Positions 6,775-6,885 of a stretch of DNA of 6,885 nt are shown here, one piece after another. Made by a program: the position numbers and the translations under genes. This DNA comes from Chloroflexota bacterium (GTDB lineage: Bacteria; Chloroflexota; Dehalococcoidia; Tepidiformales; Tepidiformaceae), in assembly GCA_025350285.1 (NCBI GenBank), contig JANXYE010000189.1, positions 1 to 6,885 on the forward strand, in the 5' to 3' direction. The first letter of the stretch is position 1; each line of letters opens with the position of its first letter. The notes under the pieces are model-generated. The model saw only the letters and a program-made list of their open reading frames with translations, searched no databases and had not been told where the DNA came from.

Positions 6775-6784
6775 CGGCCGCTAC
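6771..6784. repeat. 14-bp palindrome spanning two convergent stop codons
   Basis: GTAGCGGCCGCTAC is a perfect palindrome. It contains the + strand TAG (6772-6774) of the Pro/Thr-rich gene and, as CTA (6781-6783), the - strand TAG of the dehydrogenase gene, leaving 6 bases between the two genes. With no loop it is a poor hairpin and no T-tract flanks it, so it is not called a terminator. Confidence 0.8.
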
Positions 6785-6885
6785 CGCCGGTTCGGCGTGG
6801 CCAGCAACACGCCGCCATCGACGGGCACGACGATCCCCGTGATGTAGCGCGCTTCGTCCGACGCGAGAAACACAACCGCGTTGCC
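6781..6885 (-). CDS. Short-chain dehydrogenase/reductase, C-terminal fragment
   Basis: Only the last 34 residues are in the window; the gene runs off the right edge. The frame reads [19 protein letters not shown], then [14 protein letters not shown] and a stop. This is the classic end of short-chain dehydrogenases/reductases: the [12 protein letters not shown] helix and loop followed by the VDGG strand near the NAD(P)-binding core. These enzymes catalyse NAD(P)-dependent oxidation or reduction of alcohols and ketones in the cytoplasm; the substrate cannot be told from this part. It converges on the export cluster and is probably unrelated to it. Confidence 0.9.
   Translation of the reverse strand, partial: GNAVVFLASDEARYITGIVVPVDGGVLLATPNRR

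Noticed and set aside
6123..6875. Open frame of 250 codons on the - strand, Gly/Val/Ala-rich
   Set aside because: It is the shadow of the Pro/Thr-rich gene, and it overlaps the dehydrogenase C-terminus in a different frame.

Overview
The window is high-GC bacterial DNA with genes packed almost entirely on the + strand. A CIRCE operator (the HrcA repressor site) in front of groES-groEL places it outside the enteric type of heat-shock control. A DUF3052 relict, an Uma2-family protein, a coiled-coil/PD-(D/E)XK-like protein, a SipW-type signal peptidase and two genes that look leaderless fit a Chloroflexota genome, perhaps Thermomicrobia-like. That placement is inferred from gene content and protein style. 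Other high-GC phyla, such as Actinomycetota, are not excluded.

Layout. (1) 43-477: a DUF3052-family gene broken by three single-base frame slips, readable in pieces from its start to its conserved C-terminus. (2) 474-2682: CIRCE, groES, a structured intercistronic spacer, groEL and a strong hairpin terminator. The GroEL has intact ATPase residues, all four of its cysteines in the apical domain, and a proline-rich tail in place of the usual Gly-Gly-Met tail. (3) 2683-2907: a non-coding gap. (4) 2914-4458: two accessory genes, a coiled-coil protein with eleven 21-bp repeats and a degenerate PD-(D/E)XK-like C-terminal domain, then an Uma2-family nuclease-like protein. Neither has a Shine-Dalgarno site, and both have a TANNNT box 6-7 bases before ATG, as expected for leaderless mRNAs. 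(5) 4459-4841: a gap that probably carries the promoter and leader of the next operon. (6) 4842-6774: a three-gene export cluster of a small secreted or surface protein with a SipW-type N-terminus, a SipW/archaeal-type signal peptidase I (Ser-His type), and a membrane-anchored Pro/Thr/Ser/Ala-rich protein. (7) 6781-6885: the C-terminal end of a short-chain dehydrogenase/reductase on the - strand, cut by the window edge.

The most interesting part is the export cluster. The proteins on either side of the peptidase are otherwise unlike each other, yet share a motif just after their hydrophobic N-terminal segment, W-x-T-x-D-x-A-x-G-A-A-x-V-G (9 of 14 identical). This suggests a dedicated peptidase with two cognate substrates, one globular and cysteine-containing and one stalk-like. 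A perfect 11-bp hairpin between the first gene and the peptidase gene could let the secreted subunit be made in excess over the enzyme. This reads as a small surface-fibre or envelope-protein system comparable in logic to SipW-TasA, but the subunits are not recognisably TasA.
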